From NCBI GenBank assembly GCA_025355245.1, contig JANXZZ010000254.1:1-43375 (forward strand): 43,375 bases of DNA, given 5' to 3'. This stretch comes from Pseudomonadota bacterium (GTDB lineage: Bacteria > Pseudomonadota > Gammaproteobacteria > Steroidobacterales > Steroidobacteraceae). Below the pieces are notes generated by a model. It was not told the DNA's origin, searched no databases, and saw nothing but the letters and a program-made list of their open reading frames with translations. Positions 18,912 through 26,566 of the stretch are shown here, piece after piece (within the stretch, counting starts at the first letter, position 1; each line of letters begins with the position of its first letter). The translations under genes and the position numbers were made by a program.

Positions 18912-19688
18912 TCACCTGTCGTCGTTCGCGGCGGTCGCACCGCTCGCATGCGCCCGGGCAGCCGCGCCGAAGGCGGCGAAAAGGGCGGTGGAGAATTCGT
19001 TCGTCAGCACCTGCCATTCCGGGTGCCATTGCACGGCGAGCGCGAAGCCGCGCGCCGCGCTCACGCGGACCGCCTCGATGACGCCGTCCGGCGCGCGAGC
19101 CTCGACCGCGAGCCCTGCGCCCAGCCGATCGATGCCCTGCGAGTGCAGAGAGTTGACCTCGATGCGGTTGCGGCCGGCGAGCTTTGCGAGCATGCCGCCG
19201 GCCGTGAGTTCGACCTCGTGCGCGGGCCCGTACTGGGCTTCGAGCGGTTCGGCCTCGTCTTCCTTGTGCACCAGGAAGCCCGGCACTTCGTGCAGCTTCT
19301 GGTGCAGCGTGCCACCGTAGGCGACGTTCATCTCCTGGAAGCCGCGACACACCGCGAGCAGCGGGAGCCCGGCCGCGACGGCGCGCGGGATCAGCGGTAG
19401 CGTCGTCGCGTCGCGCTCGGGGTCGTGCAGGGTCCCTGGCGCGCTCGGGGGACCGGAGTAGTGCCGTGGCTCGACGTTGGATGCGCTGCCCGTCAGGAGC
19501 ACGCCGTCGCAGCGTTCGAGCAGCACCTCGAGCTCGAGGCGATCGCCAAAGGCGGGGACGACCAGCGGTATTGCGCCCGCCGCGTCGGCCACGGCCCGAA
19601 GGTACTTCTCGCCCACGCAATGAAACCAGTGGCTGCCCAACAGCCGGCGGTCGGCGGGAACACCGATGATCGGTTTGCGTGCGCGCAT
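18912..19688 (-). CDS. puuD: Gamma-glutamyl-GABA hydrolase PuuD
   Basis: PuuD releases GABA from gamma-glutamyl-GABA, the last deglutamylation step of the Puu pathway. The 258-residue class I amidotransferase has nucleophile Cys114 in LLAVCRGFQE, with His222 and Glu224 in VQWHPEWQ completing the triad. The oxyanion region reads LLTGSASNVEPRHY. The protein begins MRARKPIIGVPADRR, so the ATG at 19688 must be close to the true start. No Shine-Dalgarno sequence precedes it. Instead a -10 box ends six bases before the ATG, implying a leaderless mRNA. It is the first gene of the long minus-strand block. Confidence 0.92.
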   Translation of the reverse strand: MRARKPIIGVPADRRLLGSHWFHCVGEKYLRAVADAAGAIPLVVPAFGDRLELEVLLERCDGVLLTGSASNVEPRHYSGPPSAPGTLHDPERDATTLPLIPRAVAAGLPLLAVCRGFQEMNVAYGGTLHQKLHEVPGFLVHKEDEAEPLEAQYGPAHEVELTAGGMLAKLAGRNRIEVNSLHSQGIDRLGAGLAVEARAPDGVIEAVRVSAARGFALAVQWHPEWQVLTNEFSTALFAAFGAAARAHASGATAANDDR

Positions 19689-19722
19689 GTTAATTATATT
19701 AAACGGTGGCCCGGGGTGTCCG
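19689..19722 (-). promoter_or_regulatory. puuD promoter with overlapping PuuR-type operator
   Basis: Read on the minus strand, CGGACA (19722-19717) is separated by 17 bp from TATAAT (19699-19694), a good sigma-70 promoter. The predicted transcription start falls at or next to the puuD ATG. The -10 lies inside the dyad-like 16-mer GTTTAATATAATTAAC (19704-19689). This matches GTCTAATATTATCGAC ahead of the PuuR-like regulator gene at 12 of 16 positions, suggesting one repressor binds both. Confidence 0.6.
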
Positions 19723-19778
19723 GCCCGCCCAGCTTCTTGGATTTAACCATAGGCGGGGCGCTGCCGTCCTCCTGTAAC

Positions 19779-19821
19779 CGGCATTAAAAGGCTTTTATTA
19801 GCCACTATCCGTTTAATGCCG
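19779..19821. promoter_or_regulatory. 10-bp perfect inverted repeat between puuD and the DUF2891 gene
   Basis: CGGCATTAAA and TTTAATGCCG are exact inverted repeats separated by 23 bp that contain a second small dyad, GGCT-tttatt-AGCC. The whole is AT-rich against a GC-rich background. It lies about 90 bp upstream of puuD and about 170 bp upstream of the DUF2891 gene. It could be a cruciform-type operator with two half sites about three helical turns apart. The nearby PuuR-type element is a different sequence. Confidence 0.4.
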
Positions 19822-19990
19822 CAACGCACCATCAATGGCTTCGGGCAGTTGCCGTCGCTCCGCAGGGGCACCGTCACATTTCGGGGCTAACAAGATCTTA
19901 AACGCCAGCCTTGACAGCCCGCCGGAGATCGGGGCTGGCCGGCCGGCCCCGCGCGCGCGGGCGCGCGGGGTCGCGTTTACTGATGCGAGA

Positions 19991-21148
19991 ATGGGACGGA
20001 TGAACCTCGTCAAGCTCTTGCGGACCGGCGCCCCCTTCGCGCCCGCCGCGCTCGCGGTCTGTGCGCTCCTGCTTCCGGCCGCTGGCGAGGCCGCAAGTAC
20101 CCCGCCACCGGCTCCCGCCCTGACCGCATCCGCCGCCGGTCGCTTCGTTGACCTTGCGCTCGCCTGCGTGCACCGCGAATACCCGAACAAGATCGCGCAC
20201 AGCCTCGAGGGCGATGCGGACGTGCACCCGCCGCGCGAGCTGACCCCGGCGTTCTACGGCTGCTTCGACTGGCACTCGGCCGTGCACGCCCACTGGCTGC
20301 TCGTGCGGGCAGCGCAGCTCTTCCCCGAGGAGCCGTTCGCGCTGACAGCCCGCGCGGCGGTTGCCGAGAGTCTGACCGAGGCACACGTCGCCGCCGAAGT
20401 CGCCTACCTCGGCGCACCCGGGCGCAGCAGCTTCGAGCGCCCCTACGGCATCGCGTGGCTGCTGATGCTGGCGGCGGAGCTGCGCCGCTCGAGCGAACCC
20501 GAGGACGCGCGCCTCGCGACGATCCTGGCGCCGCTCGAGAGTCTGGCCGCCGAGCACCTGCGCAACTGGCTGCCGCGACTGCGCTACCCCACGCGCAGCG
20601 GCGAGCACAGCCAGACCGCGTTCGCCTTCGCACTCGTGTGGCAATGGGCCGCGGTCGTCGGCGACGTCGGCATGGAGCACCTGCTCGCGGTAAAGGCCCG
20701 CGAGTTCTACCTCGGCGATCGCGACTGCGCGCTGCGCTACGAGCCCTCGGGCGAGGATTTCCTGTCGCCGTGCCTCGCCGAGGCCGATTTCATGCGACGG
20801 GTGTTGCCGGCCGAATTGTTCGCGAAGTGGCTGAGCCTGTTCCTGCCGGTCATCCCGCACCGCCACCGGCGCGACCCCTGGCTGCTGCCGGGCGTCGTGA
20901 CCGACCGCTCCGACGGACGCCTCGGGCACCTCGACGGTCTCAACCTGAGCCGCGCCTGGATGCTGGAGGGCATCGCCTCGGGGCTGCCGCCGCGCGACCC
21001 GCGCATCCCGGTGCTGCGTGCCGCGGCCGACGAGCACCGCGCGATCGCGCTGCCGGCCGTGACGGGCGAGCACTACGCCGGGAGCCACTGGCTCGGCACT
21101 TTTGCGCTGTTCCTGAGCTCGGGCGCCGACACCACCCGCGCCCGCTGA
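19991..21148 (+). CDS. Secreted DUF2891-family protein
   Basis: A protein of about 385 residues with a signal peptide (LAVCALLLPAAGEAAS) followed by a mature part rich in paired helices. Segments such as CVHREYPNKIAHSLEGD, PAFYGCFDWHSAVHAHW, SEHLRNWLPRLRYPTRSGEH and HYAGSHWLGTFAL fit DUF2891, a family with the look of an alpha/alpha toroid (glycosidase-like) fold. The biochemical role of the family is not established to my knowledge. The start may be ATG 19991 or ATG 20000; neither has a strong binding site. The signal peptide puts it in the periplasm. It stands alone, convergent with rlmL. Confidence 0.75.
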   Translation: MGRMNLVKLLRTGAPFAPAALAVCALLLPAAGEAASTPPPAPALTASAAGRFVDLALACVHREYPNKIAHSLEGDADVHPPRELTPAFYGCFDWHSAVHAHWLLVRAAQLFPEEPFALTARAAVAESLTEAHVAAEVAYLGAPGRSSFERPYGIAWLLMLAAELRRSSEPEDARLATILAPLESLAAEHLRNWLPRLRYPTRSGEHSQTAFAFALVWQWAAVVGDVGMEHLLAVKAREFYLGDRDCALRYEPSGEDFLSPCLAEADFMRRVLPAELFAKWLSLFLPVIPHRHRRDPWLLPGVVTDRSDGRLGHLDGLNLSRAWMLEGIASGLPPRDPRIPVLRAAADEHRAIALPAVTGEHYAGSHWLGTFALFLSSGADTTRAR

Positions 21149-21172
21149 CAGCGCGTCCGCGGGCGGCGGCTG

Positions 21173-23347
21173 TCAGGCGCCGGGTGCGGTGTGGCGGATC
21201 AGGAAGCAGCGGTGGATGCGCGGATTGCGCTCGAAGTCCCTGGGGATCGTGGCGCGGGAGATGTCCTCGACGCCAAGGCCGGGCAACGCGCCGGCGTCGA
21301 GACTGAAGCGCGAGAAGTTGGTCGAGAACACGAGCACGCCGCCCGGCGCAAGCAGGCGGGTGGCAGCCGCCAGCAGGTCGACATGGTCGCGCTGTACGTC
21401 GAGCGTCCCCGCCATCTTCTTCGAGTTCGAGAAGGTCGGCGGGTCGAGGAAGATGAGGTCCCATGCCGCCGCCGGCGCGCCGCGCAGCCACTCGAGCGCA
21501 TCGGCCTGCACGAGCACGTGCTCGCGACCGCTGAAGCCGTTGAGCTCGAGATTGCGCCGTGCCCAGTCGAGATACGCGCGCGACAGGTCCACGGTCGTCG
21601 TCGAACTGGCGCCGCCGGCCGCCGCGTAGACCGAGGCGCTGCCGGTGTAGCCGAACAGATTGAGGAAGCGGCGCGAAGCTGCGAGCTCGCGCAGCCGCGC
21701 GCGGGTCAGGCGATGGTCGAGAAAGAGTCCCGTGTCGAGGTAATCGTCGAAATTGACGAGAAAGCGCAGGCCGCCCTCGCGCACCTCGTGGAACTCCTGC
21801 TGCTCGGCAAGCTTGCGGTACTGCTCGGTGCCTTTCTGGCGACGGCGTGTCCGGAACCAGATGCGCTCGTCCTCGAGTCCGAGCACCGCTGGCAGCACCG
21901 ACACGGCCTCGGCGCGCCGCGTGCGCACGCGCTCTTCGGCGACCGTCACGGGCGCGGCGTATTCCTGCACGCACACCCAGCGCTCGCTGCCGCCATCGCC
22001 GTAGACGTCGATCGCGAACGCATACTCGGGCATGTCGGCGTCGTAGACGCGAAAGCAGTCGACACCCTCGCGACGTGCCCAGCGTCCGAGCGTGTCGAGG
22101 TTCTTGCGCAGGCGATTGCCGAACATCTGCGCACCGCCTGACGCGCGGCGCGCGGGGTCCACGGGTGGCAGGCGGCCCGGCCGATGCTCCCGCGAGTAGT
22201 GCTCCGGGGTCACCTCGAAGCGCAGCAAGCGCACCTCGATGGGCCCGTTGAACAACCGGTGCGTGCGGCGCGCCTCCAGCTTGAGCTCGCGCCCGAGCCC
22301 GGCGTTGCCAGTCAGGAGCCCCACGTGCCAGCCGCTGAAATGCTCGCGAAGCACGAGGCCCAGCTCGGCGTAGAGGAGGCGCAGCGAGTCGAGGTCACCG
22401 AGGCGCTCACCGTAGGGCGGGTTCACGACCATGAGTCCGCTCGGCAGCGGCGCGCGCGCGTGCGCGAGCGGCTTGTGATCGATGCGCACGAGGTGCGCGA
22501 CGCCCGCCGCCTTGATCGCGGCGCGCGCGACCTCGACCGCGCGACTGTCGTGATCGCTGCCGAAGATTCGCCCCGGCGGCCAACTCGACGCCGCCGCGCG
22601 CGCGGCCGCCGCGTCCTTGAGCGTGCCCCAGAGCGCGGCATCGTGGCCGCCCCAGCCGAGGAACCCGAAATAGTCGCGCGTGAGGCCGGGCGCACGGTCG
22701 GCCGCGATCAGCGCCGCCTCGATGGGCAGCGTTCCCGAGCCGCACATCGGATCCACGAATGCGCCGCCCGCCTCGGCGATGGCGGCCCAGCCACAGCGCA
22801 GCAACAGCGCCGCACCGAGGTTTTCCTTGAGCGGCGCCGCGACGCCCGCGTCGCGCCAGCCGCGCCGGTGCAGGCTCTCGCCCGACAGGTCGATCGCAAA
22901 CACCGCCTGGTCGCGCGCCACGCGCACGCTGATGCGCACGCTCGGGCGCACCGTGTCGACATCCGGTCGCTCGCCGCGCGCCGAGCGCAGCTGGTCGACG
23001 ATCGCATCCTTGACCTTGAGGGCCCCATAGCGCGTGTGCGTGACTGCCGACTGCACCGACTCGAAGTCGACTGCGAGCGTTGCCCCGGGACCGATATGTG
23101 CCGACCAGTCGATCGCGGCAGTGGCCGCGTACAAGGCCTCCGGCGTCGCCGCCGGCGCCTCCGCCAGCATCAGCAGCACGCGGCTCGCCACGCGCGACCA
23201 GAGGCAGAGCGTATAGCCGACCGCGAGCTCGCCGCTGAAGCGCACGCCCCACGGACGCTCCTGGCAGTGCGCGGCGCCGGCGGCGAGGGCTTCGGCCGCG
23301 AGCAACTCGGCGGCGCCGGCGGGCGCGGTGGCGAGGAACTCGCGCAT
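21173..23347 (-). CDS. rlmL: Bifunctional 23S rRNA methyltransferase RlmKL
   Basis: RlmKL makes m2G2445 and m7G2069 in 23S rRNA. The 724-residue protein has an N-terminal THUMP-containing RNA-binding region at about 45-155. The RlmL methyltransferase follows with DPMCGSGT at 199-206 and NPPYGERLGD at 309-318. The C-terminal RlmK methyltransferase has FGYTGSASVYAA at 565-576 and DPPTFSNSKKM at 635-645. The fused form is characteristic of gammaproteobacteria. Its start codon shares one base with the stop of the upstream nuclease gene, so the two are probably coupled. Confidence 0.96.
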   Translation of the reverse strand: MREFLATAPAGAAELLAAEALAAGAAHCQERPWGVRFSGELAVGYTLCLWSRVASRVLLMLAEAPAATPEALYAATAAIDWSAHIGPGATLAVDFESVQSAVTHTRYGALKVKDAIVDQLRSARGERPDVDTVRPSVRISVRVARDQAVFAIDLSGESLHRRGWRDAGVAAPLKENLGAALLLRCGWAAIAEAGGAFVDPMCGSGTLPIEAALIAADRAPGLTRDYFGFLGWGGHDAALWGTLKDAAAARAAASSWPPGRIFGSDHDSRAVEVARAAIKAAGVAHLVRIDHKPLAHARAPLPSGLMVVNPPYGERLGDLDSLRLLYAELGLVLREHFSGWHVGLLTGNAGLGRELKLEARRTHRLFNGPIEVRLLRFEVTPEHYSREHRPGRLPPVDPARRASGGAQMFGNRLRKNLDTLGRWARREGVDCFRVYDADMPEYAFAIDVYGDGGSERWVCVQEYAAPVTVAEERVRTRRAEAVSVLPAVLGLEDERIWFRTRRRQKGTEQYRKLAEQQEFHEVREGGLRFLVNFDDYLDTGLFLDHRLTRARLRELAASRRFLNLFGYTGSASVYAAAGGASSTTTVDLSRAYLDWARRNLELNGFSGREHVLVQADALEWLRGAPAAAWDLIFLDPPTFSNSKKMAGTLDVQRDHVDLLAAATRLLAPGGVLVFSTNFSRFSLDAGALPGLGVEDISRATIPRDFERNPRIHRCFLIRHTAPGA

Positions 23348-24768
23348 CAGTCGAGCTCGAGGATCTCAGCGGCGCGCGGCGTGGCAAGGAACCGCTTGAT
23401 AATGCGGTAGACGTCGGGATCGAAGGCCGCGCTCTCGGCATCGAGCCCCTCGACCGCCTCCCGCTCGCGCACGGTGCCTAAGTACTTCCAGCCGGCCAGC
23501 ACGTGCAGGTCGACCTCGCCGCGCCAGTCACGCTCGGTGACCAGGATCCGGCCGCGGTAGGGCCAGGGCTTCAGGCGCTGTGCTGCGAGCGCTAGACGCA
23601 CGCGCGTGTCGTGCAGTGCCGCCGATTCCCGGCCGACGCAGGCGCCGCGGCAGCGCTTCAGCTGGTAGGCGAAGCAAGAACCGGCGGCGGACTCGGTGCC
23701 CGCGCCCTGCTCGAGGCCGAGCGCGCGCACGCACAGCTGGTGGGCGCGCGCGATCTCCTCGATCGCGCGCCGCGCGGTGCGTGCGTCGCGATAGAGGCCG
23801 TAAACCTCCTGCTGCTCGGCGGCGCTGAGCGCGTCGAACTCGACGATGACGATGCGCGACGGCGCGCCGTCGAGCGCCTTGAGCGCGATCGTGAACGGGC
23901 TACCGGTCGCGCGCAGGCGGCGATTGTGGAGCGGTCGCTCGGCCTTCACGGCACGCGCCTCGACGAGCAGCGCCCCGAGTTCGCCGGCGGTCTCGGTCCA
24001 GGTCACGCGGCGGACCTGCTGCGCGAGACGCGCATCGGCCCGCGAGCGGGCGCCGGCGGCGAAGTGATCGAGCACGCGCGTGCGGATGTTGCGGCTCTTG
24101 CCGACGTAGAGTAGCGCGCCGTCCTCGCCGTAGAAGCGGTAGACGCCCGCCGTCTCCGGCAGGTCATCGCCGAGATCGGGCGGAAGCTGGGCCGGCAGTG
24201 GCGCATCGCGCAGCACCGTCTCGACGGCGGCGCGCAGCCGCTCGGGTTCGATCTCGGCGCTCCACCGCGCAACGAGATCGCGCAATACGCGCGCATCGCC
24301 GAGCGCGCGGTGACGCGCCGAGCAGTCGAGCCCGTGGCGCGCGATCACCGCATCGAGGTTGTGGCGCGGCTGCTCGGGATAGAGGCGTCGCGACAGCTTC
24401 ACCGTGCACAGCGCCTTTGCCGACCACCTGACATCGAGGCGCCCGAGTTCGGTGCGGATGAAGCCATAGTCGAAGCGCGCGTTGTGCGCGACGAACAGGC
24501 GCCCGCGCAGGCGCGCGAGCAATTCCTTGTAGACGTCCGCGAATACCGGCGCGCCTGCGACCATCTCGTCGGTGATGCCGGTGAAGGCGGCGATCTGCGG
24601 CGGAATCCGCGTGCCCGGGTTTACCAGTGTCGACCACTCGCGCACGCTGCCGTCGCGATCGATCTCGACAGTGCCGATCTCGATGATGCGATGCCACGCC
24701 GCGCTGCCGCCGGTCGTTTCCAGGTCAACGCAGACGAGTTCGCGGTCGAGGCCGGCCGCCTCATTCAA
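23347..24768 (-). CDS. DEDDh exonuclease fused to GIY-YIG / UvrC-like nuclease
   Basis: A 473-residue fusion. Residues 10-175 form a DnaQ-like 3'-5' exonuclease with DLET (15-18), HNARFD (95-100) and HRALGDA (153-159), giving a complete DEDDh set. Residues 205-290 form a GIY-YIG domain (GVYRFY then LLYVGKSRNIRTRVLDHF). The C-terminal half contains SCFAYQLKRCRGACVG, the cysteine pattern found after the GIY-YIG domain in UvrC and Cho. The helix-hairpin-helix and RNase H-like parts of UvrC are absent. A role in DNA repair, making and trimming a nick beside damage, is plausible but inferred. It overlaps aguB by four bases and rlmL by one, so it lies in a three-gene operon of otherwise unrelated functions. 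Confidence 0.88.
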   Translation of the reverse strand: MNEAAGLDRELVCVDLETTGGSAAWHRIIEIGTVEIDRDGSVREWSTLVNPGTRIPPQIAAFTGITDEMVAGAPVFADVYKELLARLRGRLFVAHNARFDYGFIRTELGRLDVRWSAKALCTVKLSRRLYPEQPRHNLDAVIARHGLDCSARHRALGDARVLRDLVARWSAEIEPERLRAAVETVLRDAPLPAQLPPDLGDDLPETAGVYRFYGEDGALLYVGKSRNIRTRVLDHFAAGARSRADARLAQQVRRVTWTETAGELGALLVEARAVKAERPLHNRRLRATGSPFTIALKALDGAPSRIVIVEFDALSAAEQQEVYGLYRDARTARRAIEEIARAHQLCVRALGLEQGAGTESAAGSCFAYQLKRCRGACVGRESAALHDTRVRLALAAQRLKPWPYRGRILVTERDWRGEVDLHVLAGWKYLGTVREREAVEGLDAESAAFDPDVYRIIKRFLATPRAAEILELD

Positions 24769-25652
24769 GGCGCGCGCCCGGCACCCTGGGTCGCATCGAG
24801 CGCGGCGAGGGGGTGGTAGAGGTCGGGTCGGCGATCGCGAAACACGCCCCAGTTCTGCCGGTAGGTGCGCGTCGCCGCGAGATCGACTGTCGCGGTCAGG
24901 ACTGCGTTGCCGCTGCGCGCGGCAACGGCGAGCAATTCGCCGGTGTGGTTGGCGATGAACGACGAGCCGTAGAAGTTGATCGTGTTCTGCTCGCCGGCCT
25001 CGTTGCCGAAGCGATTACAGGCGACCAGCGGGACCATGTTGGCCGCTGCGTGGCCCTGCATCGTGCGCGTCCAGTGGTCCTTGGAATCGAGGGTCGCATC
25101 CTGCGGCTCCGAGCCGATGGCGGTCGGGAAGAGCAGGACCTCGGCGCCGAGCAGCGCCATCGCCCGCGCGCTCTCCGGGAACCACTGGTCCCAGCAGACG
25201 CCGACCCCGATTTTCCCGAAGCGCGTCGACCAGACCCTGAATCCCGTGTCGCCCGGCGCGAAGTAGAACTTTTCGTGATAGCCCGGGCTTTCCGGAATGT
25301 GGCTCTTGCGGTAGATGCCGAGAACCGCGCCGTCGGCGTCGAGCATCACGAGCGTATTGAAGTAGACGTTGCCGGCGCGCTCGAATATCGACACCGGCAG
25401 CACCACGCCGAGCTCGCGCGCGAGCGGCGCGAGGCGCGCGAGCGCAGGGCTCGACTCCACCGCGCTCGCGAGCTCGAAGAACCGGTACGAATGGTCCTTG
25501 CAGAAATACGGCGTCTCGAAGAGCTCGGGCAGCAGGATGACCTGCGCGCCCGCCGCCGCGGCTTCGCGAACCAGCGCCTCGGCGACGTCCAGATTTGCGC
25601 GCCGATCCCAGCCGCACTCCATCTGCGTCGCTGCCAGCGTTACCGTCGTCAT
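24765..25652 (-). CDS. aguB: N-carbamoylputrescine amidase AguB
   Basis: AguB hydrolyses N-carbamoylputrescine to putrescine, CO2 and ammonia, the step after AguA. The 295-residue nitrilase-superfamily protein has the Glu-Lys-Cys triad: Glu43 in LLPELFETPYF, Lys116 in YRKSHIP and Cys153 in GVCWDQWFPE. The stretch ESPGYHEKFYFAPGD at 121-135 is characteristic of this subfamily. It overlaps the exonuclease gene by four bases (ATGA) and is probably the first gene of that operon, about 115 bp downstream of the PuuR-like regulator. The regulator is a natural candidate controller of this gene. Confidence 0.95.
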   Translation of the reverse strand: MTTVTLAATQMECGWDRRANLDVAEALVREAAAAGAQVILLPELFETPYFCKDHSYRFFELASAVESSPALARLAPLARELGVVLPVSIFERAGNVYFNTLVMLDADGAVLGIYRKSHIPESPGYHEKFYFAPGDTGFRVWSTRFGKIGVGVCWDQWFPESARAMALLGAEVLLFPTAIGSEPQDATLDSKDHWTRTMQGHAAANMVPLVACNRFGNEAGEQNTINFYGSSFIANHTGELLAVAARSGNAVLTATVDLAATRTYRQNWGVFRDRRPDLYHPLAALDATQGAGRAP

Positions 25653-25768
25653 GCTGCTCGCCTCATTGAATTCACCCGTTCCGGACCGCCCGGGCGGAGT
25701 TCCGCCAGCGGCACGCCGCGCATTTCCCCGGGTTGCGGCCGCGCCGGAGCGGCGGCGTCCGGCACTCG

Positions 25769-26329
25769 CTAGAATGTCGGCGGCGTGCTGGCGCTGATGA
25801 TCTCACAGTCTTCGCGACCGGGATTCTGGAAGCGGTGCGGCACCGAGGTCGCAAAGTAGTACGCGTCCCCGGGTCCGAGCACGCGGCTGCTGCTACCGAC
25901 CGTGATCTCGACACTGCCGCGCACGACCACGCCGCCCTCCTCTCCCGGGTGGGAGAGCATGTCGGGTCCGGTATCGGCGCCCGCGCCGTAGCGCTCGTGC
26001 AGGATCGACATTGCCCGCTGCGGCCGGCGCGCGGCGACCAGGCGGAATTCGACCGGCGCGGTGCTGATCTCCGTCAGTTCCTCGCGCCCGTAGAAGACCT
26101 GCGGCGGGACCTGCAGGTCCATCGTGAAGAAGTCCGCGAGCGACATCGGGATGCCATCGAGCACCTTCTTGAGCGAGCTCACCGACGGACTCACACGGTT
26201 CTGCTCGATCAGCGAAATCATCCCGTTGGTGACGCCGGCGCGCTTGGCGAGTTCGCGCTGCGAAAGCGCGTGGAACTGGCGGATGGCGCGCAGGTGCGCG
26301 CCGACGTCGATGCCGGTCGACGGGATCAT
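25769..26329 (-). CDS. puuR: PuuR-like HTH-cupin transcriptional regulator
   Basis: A 186-residue repressor-type protein with an N-terminal Cro/C1 helix-turn-helix (LRAIRQFHALSQRELAKRAG and NGMISLIEQNRVSPSVSSLK, residues 13-54). A C-terminal cupin at about 110-180 has LSHPGEEGGVVVRGSVEI and GDAYYFATSVPHRFQN. This is the PuuR architecture, in which polyamine binding by the cupin releases DNA. Neighbours support the role: aguB downstream, and puuA, puuD and potFGHI within 7 kb. A dyad at 26339-26358 ahead of its own start matches the puuD promoter element, so autoregulation is likely. The ATG lacks a Shine-Dalgarno sequence. Confidence 0.85.
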   Translation of the reverse strand: MIPSTGIDVGAHLRAIRQFHALSQRELAKRAGVTNGMISLIEQNRVSPSVSSLKKVLDGIPMSLADFFTMDLQVPPQVFYGREELTEISTAPVEFRLVAARRPQRAMSILHERYGAGADTGPDMLSHPGEEGGVVVRGSVEITVGSSSRVLGPGDAYYFATSVPHRFQNPGREDCEIISASTPPTF

Positions 26330-26338
26330 GGGGCGTCC

Positions 26339-26358
26339 ATGTCGATAATATTAGACAT
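26339..26358 (-). promoter_or_regulatory. Putative PuuR-type operator and -10 ahead of the regulator gene
   Basis: ATGTC and GACAT form perfect outer arms of a 20-bp dyad whose core GATAATATTA is pure AT apart from one base. On the minus strand the core supplies -10 candidates TAATAT or TATTAT, putting transcription start at about 26338-26342, right at an ATG at 26340. That ATG opens a four-codon frame whose stop overlaps the regulator ATG as ATGA. TTGACA at 26397-26392 upstream would be an alternative -35 with a poor -10. The sequence matches the puuD element at 12 of 16 bases. Confidence 0.55.
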
Positions 26359-26566
26359 CCGGGGCGCAATTTGGCTCCGGATTGCCGAAAGTGTCAATTA
26401 TCCTGATCGCCGCCCCGGTGACTCGCGCACGGCGGGCGGCGCGCGGACCCGTGAGCCGCCGCGCCAGTCGCAGAAGAAAAAAATTCATCAAAGTCGCGGC
26501 GCCGGACGGAACGCGCGGACGTAGCATGCCGTGAACCCTCCGCCCCTTCGTCGCAGGTGGCCCGCC

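Larger units (their letters stand above)
19689..19990. other. Divergent intergenic region, puuD to DUF2891 gene
   Basis: This 302-bp gap holds the puuD promoter and operator, the 10-bp inverted repeat at 19779-19821, and two very GC-rich near-palindromes at 19931-19950 and 19947-19970 just ahead of the DUF2891 start. The last two would fold into stable hairpins in the leader. No extra gene is supported. Confidence 0.5.
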
